Source: Diploscapter coronatus (Eukaryota; Nematoda; Chromadorea; Rhabditida; Rhabditidae). Taken from it: 64,000 nucleotides of DNA. The notes beneath the pieces were generated by a model, which was not told the origin of the DNA, made no database searches, and was given only the letters and a program-made list of their open reading frames with translations. The position numbers and the translations under genes were made by a program. The stretch covers positions 23,025,201 to 23,089,200 of the forward strand of contig OZ038422.1 of the NCBI GenBank assembly GCA_964036155.1, written 5' to 3'. The first letter of the stretch is position 1; each line of letters starts with the position of its first letter. This document shows, piece by piece, positions 12,801 through 27,800 of this stretch.

Positions 12801-14544
12801 TGTGAATGAGCAGCTGGATGAACAGCTCGAACTGGCTGTCGAACAGAATGAACGACTTGCACTTATGGATTAGCGTCTGAAATAAAAAAATAATCCAGAC
12901 TAAAACGGATTTCATGATAAGAAGGGTGAAATTTTTCTTCACCTAGAAAAAATACAATGAACTCTTACCTGCCAGAAAAACTCGAGATTAACCCGGAAGT
13001 TCTTGAACCGGCCACTCTGCAACAGGGGATAGTCGGGAGTGTCAGGGCCACCGAAAGTCTCAGTCATCTGCTTGATCAGAGCCCTGAACAGCGCATAAAT
13101 TTCTGATCAAGAATTGATCCTATTCATCGAATAAATTTCTCTTTTAGTTTTCCTTCTTTCAACTCCTCATCCGAAATATGCATCGGTCGGCAATGTCATA
13201 ATTCCATTTGGTTTAAATTTGTTGCAATTTTAAGAACTAATTCGTGCCCGAAATCAGTATTTCCGTGGATGCGAGCGGGGAGGTTGGCCTTACATCCGGT
13301 GGTGTGGAACACGAACTGGCAGAGGGTGGTGACCGCAGCTCCCGGGTTCGTGTCGAACTCACTCATCCACTTCTCCTGTATTTCCTGAAAACACGAAAAA
13401 ATGCTCATTGATTTTTCATTTTTTTTGGTTTCATTAGTAAATACTCGCTACATGATATCTGGACACTTTCATCAGCGACTTACTTCTTTTTATCTACTGA
13501 AAGAAGATGTTCACAGATATCATATATAGTCAAACAGTAAGAAATGGAAGAATATTCTTTTTAAAAATACAACTCGTAGCAATAAACAGAACTCACATCG
13601 ATATTGTTGTTAGTTCTGACCGCTCCGAGAAGAGTGCCCTCATCAGAATCGTGTCCCCTATCGCCCGCAGCTGTATTCGCAGTTCTGGCACTTGCACTGA
13701 GACGACCTCGACCACGTCTTGAGCCGCTGACACTCGACAACCTGCTCATCGATGCACGAGTCGTGCTGCTGCGACCGCGTTTCGACTTAAACATTCGCAA
13801 AATTAAAAATGTCCAAGAAAGTCATTGAGGTTGTTTGAAGAATTTCCTGATTTCGTCTGCCAACCGACAATTCAATTCACCATTCTGTTAGCTGTTTTCC
13901 TGCCCGTTGCTGCGGTCTGTATTACATCTACTTCTATCAATTTTCTTGTTCATATCTGTCAACTTCCTTGCTTGCAACTGTGTTTTGAATGAGGACGTGT
14001 TGTTTTGCAAGAATCACTTGCGATTTCCCTGTAGAGCACTTCAAATGATTTTAAACTGTACTTGTCCAGTAGAGATAGAGACGCCACTGACTGCACTGGC
14101 CAAATCATCGATCTGCCTGCGCTTCGTGCCACGTGTCGGCGCTGCAGGCGTCTTGAAGAGCGCACTATCGTCCGCCGCGGTCCCGCTTCCATCCACCAGC
14201 GTGTCGTCGTCCATCGTCACGTCTCTGAAATTCTCGCTTTCTTGAAAACATTCCAGACAAAAAATGAGGAATTTGATTTTTTCTGGAGAAGTTTGCATAT
14301 TTTGAAGGGACGGCTTTCTACATGATTCACCATAGTCACCATATGTAAAACTCATTAAACTCTGAGTCAGAAAGTGTAGAGTAGAGGAAGAAACGGACGA
14401 ACTTCACAACTGTCGGACATGGTGAACGAGTAAAAATATAGGGGGCTGAACTCACTCAGCGCCAGAAGTGTCCCTCTCCGCATAGTTGATGTTGGCCGTC
14501 TTCCTCGCAGAGGAGCGAGTCGACCTCACAGAATCGTCACTCAT
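6883..14544 (-). CDS. scc-3: SCC-3, STAG/SA (stromal antigen) cohesin subunit
   Basis: There are 25 exons (transcript order): 14456-14544, 14062-14224, 13597-13785, 13238-13384, 12969-13083, 12753-12876, 12402-12553, 12207-12280, 12035-12158, 11377-11555, 11137-11163, 10974-11082, 10755-10841, 10433-10532, 10188-10275, 9580-9691, 9226-9315, 9038-9181, 8708-8847, 8338-8524, 8064-8153, 7707-7814, 7405-7506, 7062-7154, 6883-6948. The product is about 965 residues. SA/STAG proteins bind the SCC1 kleisin and hold sister chromatids together. Diagnostic stretches are IRTFRHTSTF, FVHRYHDTVPDIRLICI and HYIDDSYLKYIGWNLHDK (STAG and SCD regions), HASYLVD, LPQYFTLDVY and RRTVLAAYVKLIIFG. The N-terminus is Ser/Arg/Gly-rich with KSKRGRSSTTR. 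All junctions close in phase except 13238/13083; the intron after 10974 needs a GC donor. A likely trans-splice acceptor ends at 14572, 27 nt before the ATG. Confidence 0.93.
9328..9456. repeat. Imperfect inverted repeat (MITE-like) in an scc-3 intron
   Basis: The left arm around 9338-9358 (GACACCCCCTATTGGGAACT) is mirrored by 9426-9447, whose complement reads GGCACATCCCCTATAGGGAACT. The short direct sequence ATTTTAGAG lies on both outer sides, near 9330 and 9448, like a target duplication. The element is about 130 bp, non-coding, and sits in the intron between the exons 9580-9691 and 9226-9315. Confidence 0.55.
10842..10973 (-). other. Inferred GC-AG intron of scc-3
   Basis: The upstream exon ends TGCAAG and the next bases are GCGAGT. 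No GT donor closes the phase here, while AAG|GCGAGT does so exactly, joining ASFLECK to IDQEAEANG. GC donors with an otherwise good consensus are a known minor class. Without a transcript this remains inference. Confidence 0.5.
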
Positions 14545-15444
14545 CGCCAAACGCTCCGGACAATTTGAACCCTGAATTCGAAAAAAAAAAATAATAAGAA
14601 ATTCAACGAAAGCAAATGATTATTTCGGTAAATAGACGCTTCAGAATCATGAATGACGCGCATTGTAGACGATTATAACTTTTTCAGAATATTTGAAAAG
14701 GACAAGAAAACGACGAAAAAACGGGAGAAAATAGAAAATTGGGCCAAGAGCAAAAATGCAAATCGAAAAATGGACAGTGGGAAGTGGTCGAATTGAAACG
14801 ATGCTGACACTACGCTCACCTATCATTTTTCAGCCATTTAAAAAAAAATTTTTTTGTTGTTTTTCTTGATTTTTATACTTCTGATGGACACATGAGCTAG
14901 AATCTCGTTATATTGACGACAGTCGCTGAGGGCAGGGGTGAGCCAGAATTTCGGCGATTTTTTCATTCCGGTTCCGCAATTTTTAAAATTCCATTCCGAT
15001 CCACCCTGTTCAGAATCTACAAAACCTAAATCAAACCAAAATCCCAAACGAAATAATTCAACAAATTTCTCTACTTTCTCAGTTCGATTTTTATTGACGA
15101 GTAATTCTTTTAGTCCGATCTTAATTTTCGATAGCTAAATAATTCTACCTGATGGGTTGAGCCTCCTCCGATCTCCACCTACACACTTGTGATTTCCATA
15201 TTTGTTTTTCGTTTTTCCCCTACCTTTGTCCTATTCTCCTCCAATAAGTGAATTGAGATCATAATAGGGCGACAAAGTTGAAAGATTGTTTCCGTTTTCA
15301 AAACCGACTCTTTCCAGACTATCTATGGTTTATAAGTTTTATATGAACAGATGCTCAACTGTAAACATGCGAACTTGATTTTTTCGTTATAAAACGACAT
15401 TTAGGATCAAAATAAGCATCATTTATGACAAGCCAGTTCACGTT
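14545..15444. other. Divergent intergenic region, scc-3 / ShK-type gene
   Basis: This 900 bp stretch separates the 5' ends of scc-3 (-) and the ShK-type gene (+), so it should carry both promoters. It contains the acceptor-like AATTCAG ending at 14572 (- strand). It is AT-rich and no further gene was seen. Confidence 0.5.
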
Positions 15445-15909
15445 ATGGTAAGTTCACTAGCTATTTCATTTAGAGCTCCCGAAAATAATAAATTTGAGAT
15501 TGCACGAATAATTATCGTCATTTCTTTCGTGGCAATTGCACATTCGCAGTTTGTCAATGAATTTTCCTGCTTGACAGTAGCTTCGAATGGACCTAACGCT
15601 GGGAAGGTGATTTTTATGCTTATGGGGATTTTTGACGATTTTTTAAACGAACTCTAGTTGGTTTATTCACCGGCCGCAGTACGTTGCAATAACATTATGA
15701 AAGATGCGATGTGCGCTACGATGTTCGGAGAAACAAGTGCTGCTGAAGGCGCTATTGGGCCTAGACCACCAGCATGTTATGGGGTATGTTCTTATTTAAG
15801 ACTCTTAGACGCTATGTCATTTTAGGGTCCTGGAAAAGTCGACAATTCTGTACGTGAAATGGCAACCAAATACTGTGCTAGCTATTGCGGCTTTTGCTGT
15901 CGAAAATAA
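15445..15909 (+). CDS. Small secreted protein with an ShK-like cysteine domain
   Basis: Three exons join in phase 0: 15445-15606, 15658-15783 and 15826-15909 (TAA), giving 123 residues. A hydrophobic stretch IARIIIVISFVAIA followed by HSQ looks like a signal peptide, so the product is probably secreted. The rest has nine cysteines. The spacing RCNN...MCAT...ACYG...YCASYCGFCC matches the ShK/ShKT pattern (six Cys, ending CxxxCGxC), with extra cysteines before and at the very end. ShK domains are abundant in nematode extracellular proteins and bind channels or act as small structural modules; no specific role is implied here. The start is uncertain, because the chosen ATG leaves about 20 polar residues before the hydrophobic core and the true N-terminus could come from another exon. 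AATAAA lies at 15956-15961. Confidence 0.65.
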
Positions 15910-16685
15910 CTTTTTTTCGTGGAAGATGAGACTTTTCTTATGTAAACTTACGTAAAATAAATTTATTTCTATGCAGCTGCAATATTAAAATTAAAAATAT
16001 GAATTTGCATAAAATGATACAACTAAAGAAATAAATTCGGCTAATCCAAATATTATGCAATCCTGACTTATTAACTCCAAAACCTATTGCTACAAAACCA
16101 ATCAATCGAATAGATATTTTAGTAGGAAAAATCAATAGTTCATGTAGAGGTTAAGATAGAGTAAAGTAGTAATTAGAGCTATTTCGGATTTATTTAAAAT
16201 TTTCATTAAAAAATTAAAGTCAATAAATTAATTTAAGTGAATTTGGGATCATTTAGTTCAACCTAAAGACGAATAAAAATGTAGAAAATTTGGAAAATCG
16301 AAACAATGATATACACATCTAACACTACAGCGCTTGGTACACAACTTGGTAAGATCAATTAGGATAAGGATGAAAAGCTATACGTAAATTTCGTACATAC
16401 ATATTATGGCAGAAAATGAATTAAAGGTCGCTAGAAAATTAGAAGTTTCGAGAAAATACGAATAAAATGAGTGAATGAATTTATGATAAATGAAGAAAAG
16501 TTTGGGAGCAGATTTAGAATTTTTCGAACAATCCATTCTATTGCGAATTTTGGATGATAGAATAAATGGGGTAACTTGGATTTATCACTATTTCCAAGGT
16601 GTTCATTATCAGCTAATGAAGATCAACTTCTTCATTGTTAAATGATTTAACGATAAGCCCAAGATACTGGCGAAGAAGTGAGAGG
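15910..16685. other. Convergent intergenic region, ShK-type gene / rab-3
   Basis: AT-rich non-coding DNA lies between two convergent 3' ends. It includes the AATAAA of the ShK-type gene. No other feature was seen. Confidence 0.55.
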
Positions 16686-20056
<3,371 letters not shown>

Positions 20057-22399
20057 CTGAAATAACGATAATCAACATTTTTCTAAAAACTCCAAACCAC
20101 TATTCAAGATGAAGCTTATAGTCTTGGAAACAACGCTATTTTTGAAGAATGTAATTTTCAACGGACTGTATTTGAGCATTAGTGATAATTAAGGCATGTA
20201 ATACATGGAAAAATAAAATCGTCTTGAAAGGTGCGGCTAGCGAGCATATTGAGTGGGTAAAATAATAGTAAAGGGTATGCAGTGTCATTAGATAAGGTGC
20301 CTCGTAAAGAGCGGGCCCGCTTGATGCTGTTTGATAGGCATTTCCAAGTTAAGCGCAATAATGACATGACTGAGATGATTTTGAATTCATGTTCTAAGCT
20401 TGGATTTAGAAATGTGGTGCCTGTAAAGCCTATTTATCAAAAAGTTAATGAATGACTCTAGAAAAACTGCATGATTTTCGCTAACATCTGCCATAATTTT
20501 GATACAACTACGTTCGAAATGAAATAAAGCATGATAAAATCAAGTCTAATCATCTGCTTTCACAAATTATGACGAAAATTTCGGTCATGGTTCTGCGAGA
20601 AACAGGGAGGGGAGGGGAAGAATTTGACAGAATAGAATAACGGGGAAAGTGCCGATAAAGGGAAACGAGAAAAGAGGGGAATCAGAGCCGTGTGCGCGTT
20701 GGGCGCCTTCAACTGCTCTGCCTCGCAGTCCCGCAGTCTCCTTACCCTTCCCTTCAGCATACTTCCCTCCTCTTTCCCCCACTCTCCGCAAACCGCCCCT
20801 TCCTCCTCCCTAGAAGAAGCCCGAAGAGCTGCACGATCGATAGATGCAAGCAGTAAGGGCCCCAGGGGCCTGACTGCCTTCAAAAGATGCAGACGAATAG
20901 GGAAATAGCGCGGATAAAGACAAAACACCCTAAGAAATCCCCCCAACAAAGAGAAGTGAAGAAAAAACGTGGACGAGAAATAATTTCTGAAATGGTGCGC
21001 CCGAGTGTGAAGGTACACGGCGAGGTATTTGGGGAAAGAAAAGGAAGAAGAAGAAGAAGAAACTGACGTCATAGATTTATAAAAGAGATCGAAGATCTGT
21101 ATTAACTTATCAGAGAAAATTCGAAAGTGAATGGCAAAATTTACATCCACGTTGATGCATTTTTTTTGGAGAATTCCCCCAGTTGTTCTAAAATTTTATA
21201 ACGCTGTCAAGAATTTAAGCAAGTCACTCAATTGACGGACGAATAAAGTAAAGGGGCATTTATTCATGAATTTAATAACACATGTGATAGATTATGTTAG
21301 TAAAAAGTGCAAATGAATGAAACTGCATGATCAATGATCCCATGCATAGTGGGATATTGAAATGTGCTTAATGAAGTTTAGGACGGACGTATGAGGTCTA
21401 GAAAAAAAACCATTTGACTGAAATATGTCGAAATTTGTTATGAAATTATGTTTCTGAAAAATGCGTGACTTTACCTCGAAAATTGTGCCATTTACCAGTA
21501 ACAAGTGCGGCTCTTTAGGCATAACAAAGTATTATTTTTAATCGACTTGAATAATGTAGAGGAAAATGTCGCCTATTTTTAAATCTTTTTCAAAATAATA
21601 ATGAATGACCAAGGTCCATTTTGCTTTCGAAATTGAACAATTGATGAATAATGCAAAAAGGAGCGTCTTTGAAAACAATAAGAAAAAAGGACGACATTTT
21701 CATTTATTGTACATATCATCGTTTTAAATAATATAGCGTGTAAATAAGGCTGGACGAAAGTTTCGTTTTCGGTTTCGATCTTTTCCAAAATTCAAAAATC
21801 CCTTTCGGTTTCGGTTTTTCAAGTTATACTTTCGTTCAACTTATGGAAATGCATTTTCTAAGCGATAAAATACGAAAAGACTAAGTTCGAACTCTCTTTA
21901 TACATGAAGAAGAGTTGATTTTCAAATTTCCTACTATTGTAGTTCGTGAAGATCAGGTTTTATTATTAATGAACAGTAGTTTTTCTTTTAAACTTTCCAA
22001 ATAAAAGCGAATTTACCTCTTTACAAGCAGTGCAGAGGCAAGTTAGCGCCTCTCTTCTGGTCATTCAGCTGATGTATTTGGAAATCTATCGGCACTTCCC
22101 CCATCAAATTTTAAATAGCATATTCCAAATCCTGCTGTATGGATCAATATCCCGACGCATATTCCCATCAAAGTCTGCATAAAACGAGCAAATTCGATAT
22201 TCAATAACGGATAAATTAGCTGCGGAAATGAAATCAGAATGAAAAGCGACGAAAAGTATGAGATATGAATAATTGAATGAAAAATGATATGATATAGAGT
22301 AAATAAGTAAAATCTAACGAAAACTAGGACGAATTAGCAGTTTTATTTCCGGCTTAGGTAAAATCTTTAGGAATGATATAAATTCTGTCCATCATATAA
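20057..22399. other. Upstream region of rab-3, no gene seen
   Basis: This 2.3 kb non-coding region contains a pyrimidine/purine-biased patch (about 20590-20920) and a GAAGAAGAAG run near 21044-21061. The long open frame on - at 20560-21150 is low-complexity and was not accepted. It probably carries rab-3 promoter and 5' UTR sequence, although no specific element was identified. Confidence 0.4.
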
Positions 22400-22642
22400 A
22401 TGTTTATGCTATTTATATATGCATTTCTAAGCATTTCATACGTCGTTTTTATCATCGCCGCGCCACTCGAAGGACGACGCGGCAGAGGTTTTATTCAATA
22501 CGCCTTGCGCGCAAGTAAAGGATCGATGAATCGCTTGTTCTGGAAGCCTAAAACTGACTTCAGAATCTTTTTCTATTACCCCGGAAATCCCCGGTCACTT
22601 TTTACTCCGTCTCGATTGATGCGGTTTTTTTGCATTCGATAA
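22400..22642 (+). CDS. Candidate single-exon secreted peptide, 80 aa
   Basis: ATG to TAA in one exon. The N-terminus MFMLFIYAFLSISYVVFI is strongly hydrophobic and is followed by IIAAPLEG, a good signal-peptide cleavage context. The mature part is basic (EGRRGRGFIQY, MNRLFWKPK, SRLMRFF) with an RR pair that could be a processing site. The ORF is richer in G+C than its flanks. An acceptor-like CTTTAG ends about 30 nt before the ATG, TATAAAT occurs just upstream, and AATAAA follows at 22713-22718. I recognise no family; a neuropeptide-like, antimicrobial or other secreted peptide is possible, as is chance. Its place between rab-3 and tlk-1 gives no functional hint. Confidence 0.42.
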   Translation: MFMLFIYAFLSISYVVFIIAAPLEGRRGRGFIQYALRASKGSMNRLFWKPKTDFRIFFYYPGNPRSLFTPSRLMRFFCIR

Positions 22643-24847
22643 AGCAAGGATATACCATCCTAGCGCAGAAATCGATGAATAGATTACCTAGCAAAGATGA
22701 TTTTTAAATTAGAATAAAGTTTTAAAACCGCTCCCATTCCGATTTTTATTAAATATTTTAAATTTTTGCAAAGAATAATTACTTTAGTCACAACAAGAAT
22801 GTTGTTCAAGTTCGACAAATTGGATGAACATTAATTATACACAAATTTTAATCGGCAAGATATAAAATTGAACATTTTTAGGATTTCCTTCGAAATCGTT
22901 AATCGAATTACGAAGTTTTTCCTCACAAATTTAATGTTAAAAATAGACTGCATTTTGTGCAGATTGTGCTACTTATTTAATTCCAATTGACCAGTCTTTG
23001 ACAATACGATACTGATAAAACAACATCATAATCTTTTTTTTCTTCTAATTTTTCAGTTAATAATGCTTTTATCCTGAAGATTAATTTGGTCGAATAATTT
23101 ATTGAATAGGTATTGTGATAAAGTCAATCACTACAAATGGGGGGTTGTGTGTATATGCAAATATGCGAATTCGGCTAACATATGTCTGCTCAATTCGATA
23201 ATTCAAGTCAGATGATAAAATCGAAGGAAAACGAAGAAAGATGTGCGTGGGACCTGTAGAATCGGAAAAATAACACGACGAATAAGTATGAAAAGAAAGA
23301 AAACGGGGGAATAAAAGTCTCCTTTATTCGAATTTGGAAGAACCGAAACCGAAACACGACACTAAACAATAATAAACGAACCGAATTAAACACACAAAAG
23401 AATTGAGGCGATTGTTCGAGATAATAGGCAAAATTTATGGGAAGATTTCAAAAATATTCAAAATTTGCAATCTCTCTAACAAACCGTTCAAAAATCACTT
23501 CAAATTTACAATGTTGAGAGAAAGTGGAACCCAGGTTTTGGACGACGACGGTATGTGTGAATTCGAATGAGAATAATTAGGTTAAACGATAAAATAATCG
23601 CCGTTGGTTTTGCGAGAAAAAAGTTCGTTTTCTTGCGAACAAAATCAACGACGTCAAACGAACACATTTGTGTGAATGTAAAACACGCTCTAATGAATGA
23701 ATAAATAAGGCCAAGTTGGGATTGAATACAAGTCTTTCCTCCGGAAACATTTCCCTTTAAATTACAGAAACAGAAGAAGAGAACTTATCTATATCACCTT
23801 ATCAGGAAAAGGACATTTTTGCGGTAATCGGAAAAAATATTGTAGGCGTCCGACAACTTAATGAAAATGGAAAATATCGAATTTTTAAAGTTTGAATGAA
23901 TAGTCATTTTGCTGATGCACACATGCACATTATCTTATAACAATTTCCGATACTTTTCATTAAAAAGATTGGAAGTGTCGTCAAATAAGGAGGATGTGCG
24001 CATTCGCGAAACCATAATTCATTCGAACTTTCAAAATTCGATATTCCTCATTTTCACAGAGTTGTCGAACGTTGGCAATATATGTATCATATCGATTATT
24101 TCATAAAGATACGGCATCTTCTTGTCCGTTATCTGATAACGCGTCTATGGATAGAGAATGGTTTAAAAAATACGAAAAATATGGTCATGAAACGGTTATT
24201 TGCATCGTTGAAGAATCTACCAGAATAAGTTGATCAGGAAATCATCATCAGGTGAAAGTTGAAAGAATTTTGGACAAAACGCGGAAAAGAAGAAAGGAGA
24301 ATTCTTTAGACACTTCAGAAGTTCACGAATAAACCAAAGAAAATGAATAGATTTGAGGATTGAATTCAGATCTAGGGAGAACTTTCGCCAGACGAAAATA
24401 AACTATTATAAGGGATAGGTATTTTCTGGTCAAATGAAGTGAAGTTTCGTGTGTTGAAAAATAGGGAGAAAAGACGAGAGGCAGAGGAAATAGCGTAGCG
24501 CTCTTTCTATTGCCTCCGGCTAACTCTCCTTTCTTTGCACATGGTTCATACGCGCATTTTAGTACACGAGACTCCACTTCATCTGACCAAAACAATAGCA
24601 CGAGTGAATTCATAGTTATGATACCAGGCCACACTGATGAAAATTTTGGCTAATTATATAGAGTAGAGAAGAAAATTGTTGTTAAGAAAATATACTGGAG
24701 TAGGTCGCAAAGTCTTTTTGACGATCGTCCTTTCTAGGTCTGATTGAGAGATGGGCTGCAAGTGGGTGTTGAATGGAGCAAGTGGTCGATTTGGAACTGG
24801 GAAGAGTGAAAGGAGGGGGGCTTTGCTACCGTAATTTAGAATACAAA
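22643..24847. other. Non-coding region between the peptide ORF and the tlk-1 3' end
   Basis: AT-rich sequence, including AATAAA (22713-22718) that may serve the peptide ORF. Part of it is likely tlk-1 3' UTR (- strand, below 24848). No further exons were recognised. Confidence 0.45.
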
Positions 24848-27800
24848 TTACTCGTCCTGGTTGCCGACTGAAGGACTGCGCTGCACGCTGGGCGAGGAGA
24901 TCGAGGCTGCACCGCCGGATGAACTCTTCTGAAATAAACACAATTTTTCCGATTCATCAAAATTATCTTTTTCTCCAGAATTTCAATTCAATATATCTAA
25001 TGAAGATGTATAGTCTATATTTTCTACTTCCGATTTTTTAAATTGAAATTTTCGAATCGATTTAAAAGTTTATATTTGGAGAAAATTTTGGAATGGTCTT
25101 TTTTAAACCTCTTGAATAATCAAAATACGATTAAAACTGATAAAAAAATCTTACCGCTCCTCTGGGTCTGAAGAGTTCGTGTTTGGCCAATTCGAACACG
25201 TCAGCTCTGTCCTCTTTTCTGTACTGCAGACAGCGGCGAATGAAGTCTTGCGCCACGGAGCTCACCTCCAATTCATTATCGTAAAATCGAGAAATTGGCA
25301 TATTTTCGTACCTGAGGCTTGGGAGGGAAGGCGACCTCTTTGGCATTAACGATCGTGTTCAGCTCGAGGATCTTCTGCTGGGTCAGGGAATCGCCGAATG
25401 GCTGAAAATGAAAATGTTTAAAAATAAGAAATTTCGACAGAAAATTTTTTTTTTTATCAAAGTGAAATGAAATATCGAACTCGAAATTTCAACCAAGTCT
25501 TGTCTGTTAATTTTCGTGCTAAAAATCGAATATTTTCTAAACATTTCATATTTCCAACCTTCTTTCCATAGATGCACTGATAGAAGATGACACCGACGGA
25601 CCAGACATCGACTTTGCACGAGATCTTCGGCGGCGGATTCACGATGAACGTCTCCGGGGGCAGGTACCTGAGAATTCTCCTATTTGTAAAATTCCTTTTT
25701 GAAAAAAAAAAAAATACCAGTAAGTGCCGGCGAACTGCGAGGTCAGTTCGATGTCATCGTCGTGGCCCATCGAGCCCTCCATCACTTTCGATAGACCGAA
25801 GTCTGTTATCTGAAAAATATGGGTCTTCATAAAAAAAATAACAAAATCAATTGGATTATCGCGATAACTAATATTTGACGGAACGAATTTTTTTCAAATG
25901 ACGCAGTGCTTTTCTAAAGAAAAGACTAAGCCGTACATCGTTCGGTATAAAATAATTACGGAATTTCACACTCGATGATTCCGTCAATTACAAACTGCCG
26001 AGCGCCACAACTTCATCTTTGTGAGAATGATGTTTTCAGAGATTCGTGTATTTCAATTTGAAGAAAAATAAAATTTGTAGTCAAGTTATTTTTTTATTTT
26101 ACCTTAATAGCCCCGCAGGCATTGCCCGACTCGAGTAGAATGTTGGCCGGTTTGAGATCGTAATGGATGATGGGATCCTTCTTCTCATTCAGATAGACGA
26201 GTGCAGAGACGACCTGCATGATGATGCTCCTCGCCTCCTTCTCCGATATCTGTTTGTTTTGCTTCAGATAGAAGTCCAAGTCATTGCCGGGGCAGTACTG
26301 GAAAGAAAATAAATTTGTAAACAAATTCCCGCAGATCAAAAATATCTATTTGCACTCGAATTGAATGTAGTTTCGAATTGTATCTTTTGCATTCTGAATA
26401 CAATTTTGCAATTCAACTAACATATGACGATAATTCGATGCAAAACTAGTCAAAGTTCAAAATGTTCTTTAGATTCAAAATGTAGAACACATATTAATAA
26501 TGCTGATACTAAAATTTAAATTAAGTTTGAGTAAATACACAAGATACCAACTTTATGTTCATATTCAGTTTTAATCTATCTACCGAAACTTTTCAAATAA
26601 CAAAACTATAATATATGTATGTTGCTCATTCAAATGGACCGTTCGCAATATAATCAAATTTTTGTATTTATATAAAATCATAACACAAATTCCCACCTCC
26701 AGGACAGTGCAGAAGGAGTGATTGTCGATGGTGAAGAGGTCGTACAGCTTCACGATTCTGCAGTGATCCAAAGTCTTGTGGATATCTTTCTCACGCATCG
26801 CGTGCTTCACGTAATTCGCCTGGAAAATAACAAGTCGTTGAGTTGTATTTGTGTTAATTTTATCGAATGCAACATCCGACCCCTTCTTCCCCTTCGAAAT
26901 TTTTACGCGGATAAAAATACTACTAACGCAAATGAAAGTTTTGAGAAACGAGAAAGAATCGGATGTATTGGACATCATTGTCACGTTTATTGTACGAAAA
27001 AGGGATCAGAAAATGTCAAAATAATGAAATTAAAGAGAAATCCCACCTTCTTCTCCTCCTTCCAGTCCTTGTTGACGTGGTGGATCTTGCAGGCCACATA
27101 GCGATTCTCCTCCAGGTCGAACGCCCTCCAAACCTCACTGAAATTGCGATATCCTAATTTCTGATTTCTGATCATTTTCTTAATTTTACTATGACAATAA
27201 TTTAGATTATTAACTTCATTCTAGCAGTTAATATCAATTTCAACTCTATATTTGTTTCTACTGCTTCATTACGTTTCATAGATTTCTTTCAGCTTACCAA
27301 CCGATTCAAATGAGATGAATTTTCAAACCCCCGAATTTAATTATTGTTTATCAGCACATCAGCACTTGTGCATCGTCAATCAATAACCATCGATTTTTCT
27401 TCGTTCTTTTCACGTGTCCTGGCTCAGCTCGTTTTTGCAATTCATACGGAATGTGGGAAGGAAGAAGAAAGAATGAAAGAGGGATGAGAATGGAAGCACA
27501 GAGAAACACATCCCTCCTCCCTTCTTTTGTCTTTTTAGCACCAATCGTCTTTTTTCTTGCGTGAGCTCATTATTTGAGAGGAAAATAGCATATCGAATCG
27601 AGAAGACGAAAAGATGCAGAATTATAGTGAGAGGACAGAGACGCAGGGAAAAAGAGGGTAGAGGAAAACTCAAAATCACTCACAACGCACAGAACATAGC
27701 CTGTGGCTTGCTTGCAGTGTTACTTTGCAGAGAGGGGAACTCTGGCTGCCTGCACTCTGGCCTCCATACAAGTGCACTAGCACCAGGAAAGAGGAACGAA

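Noticed and set aside
20560..21150. 196-codon open frame on -
   Set aside because: Low-complexity Ser/Phe/Leu-rich translation of a purine/pyrimidine-biased patch; no splice or family signal.
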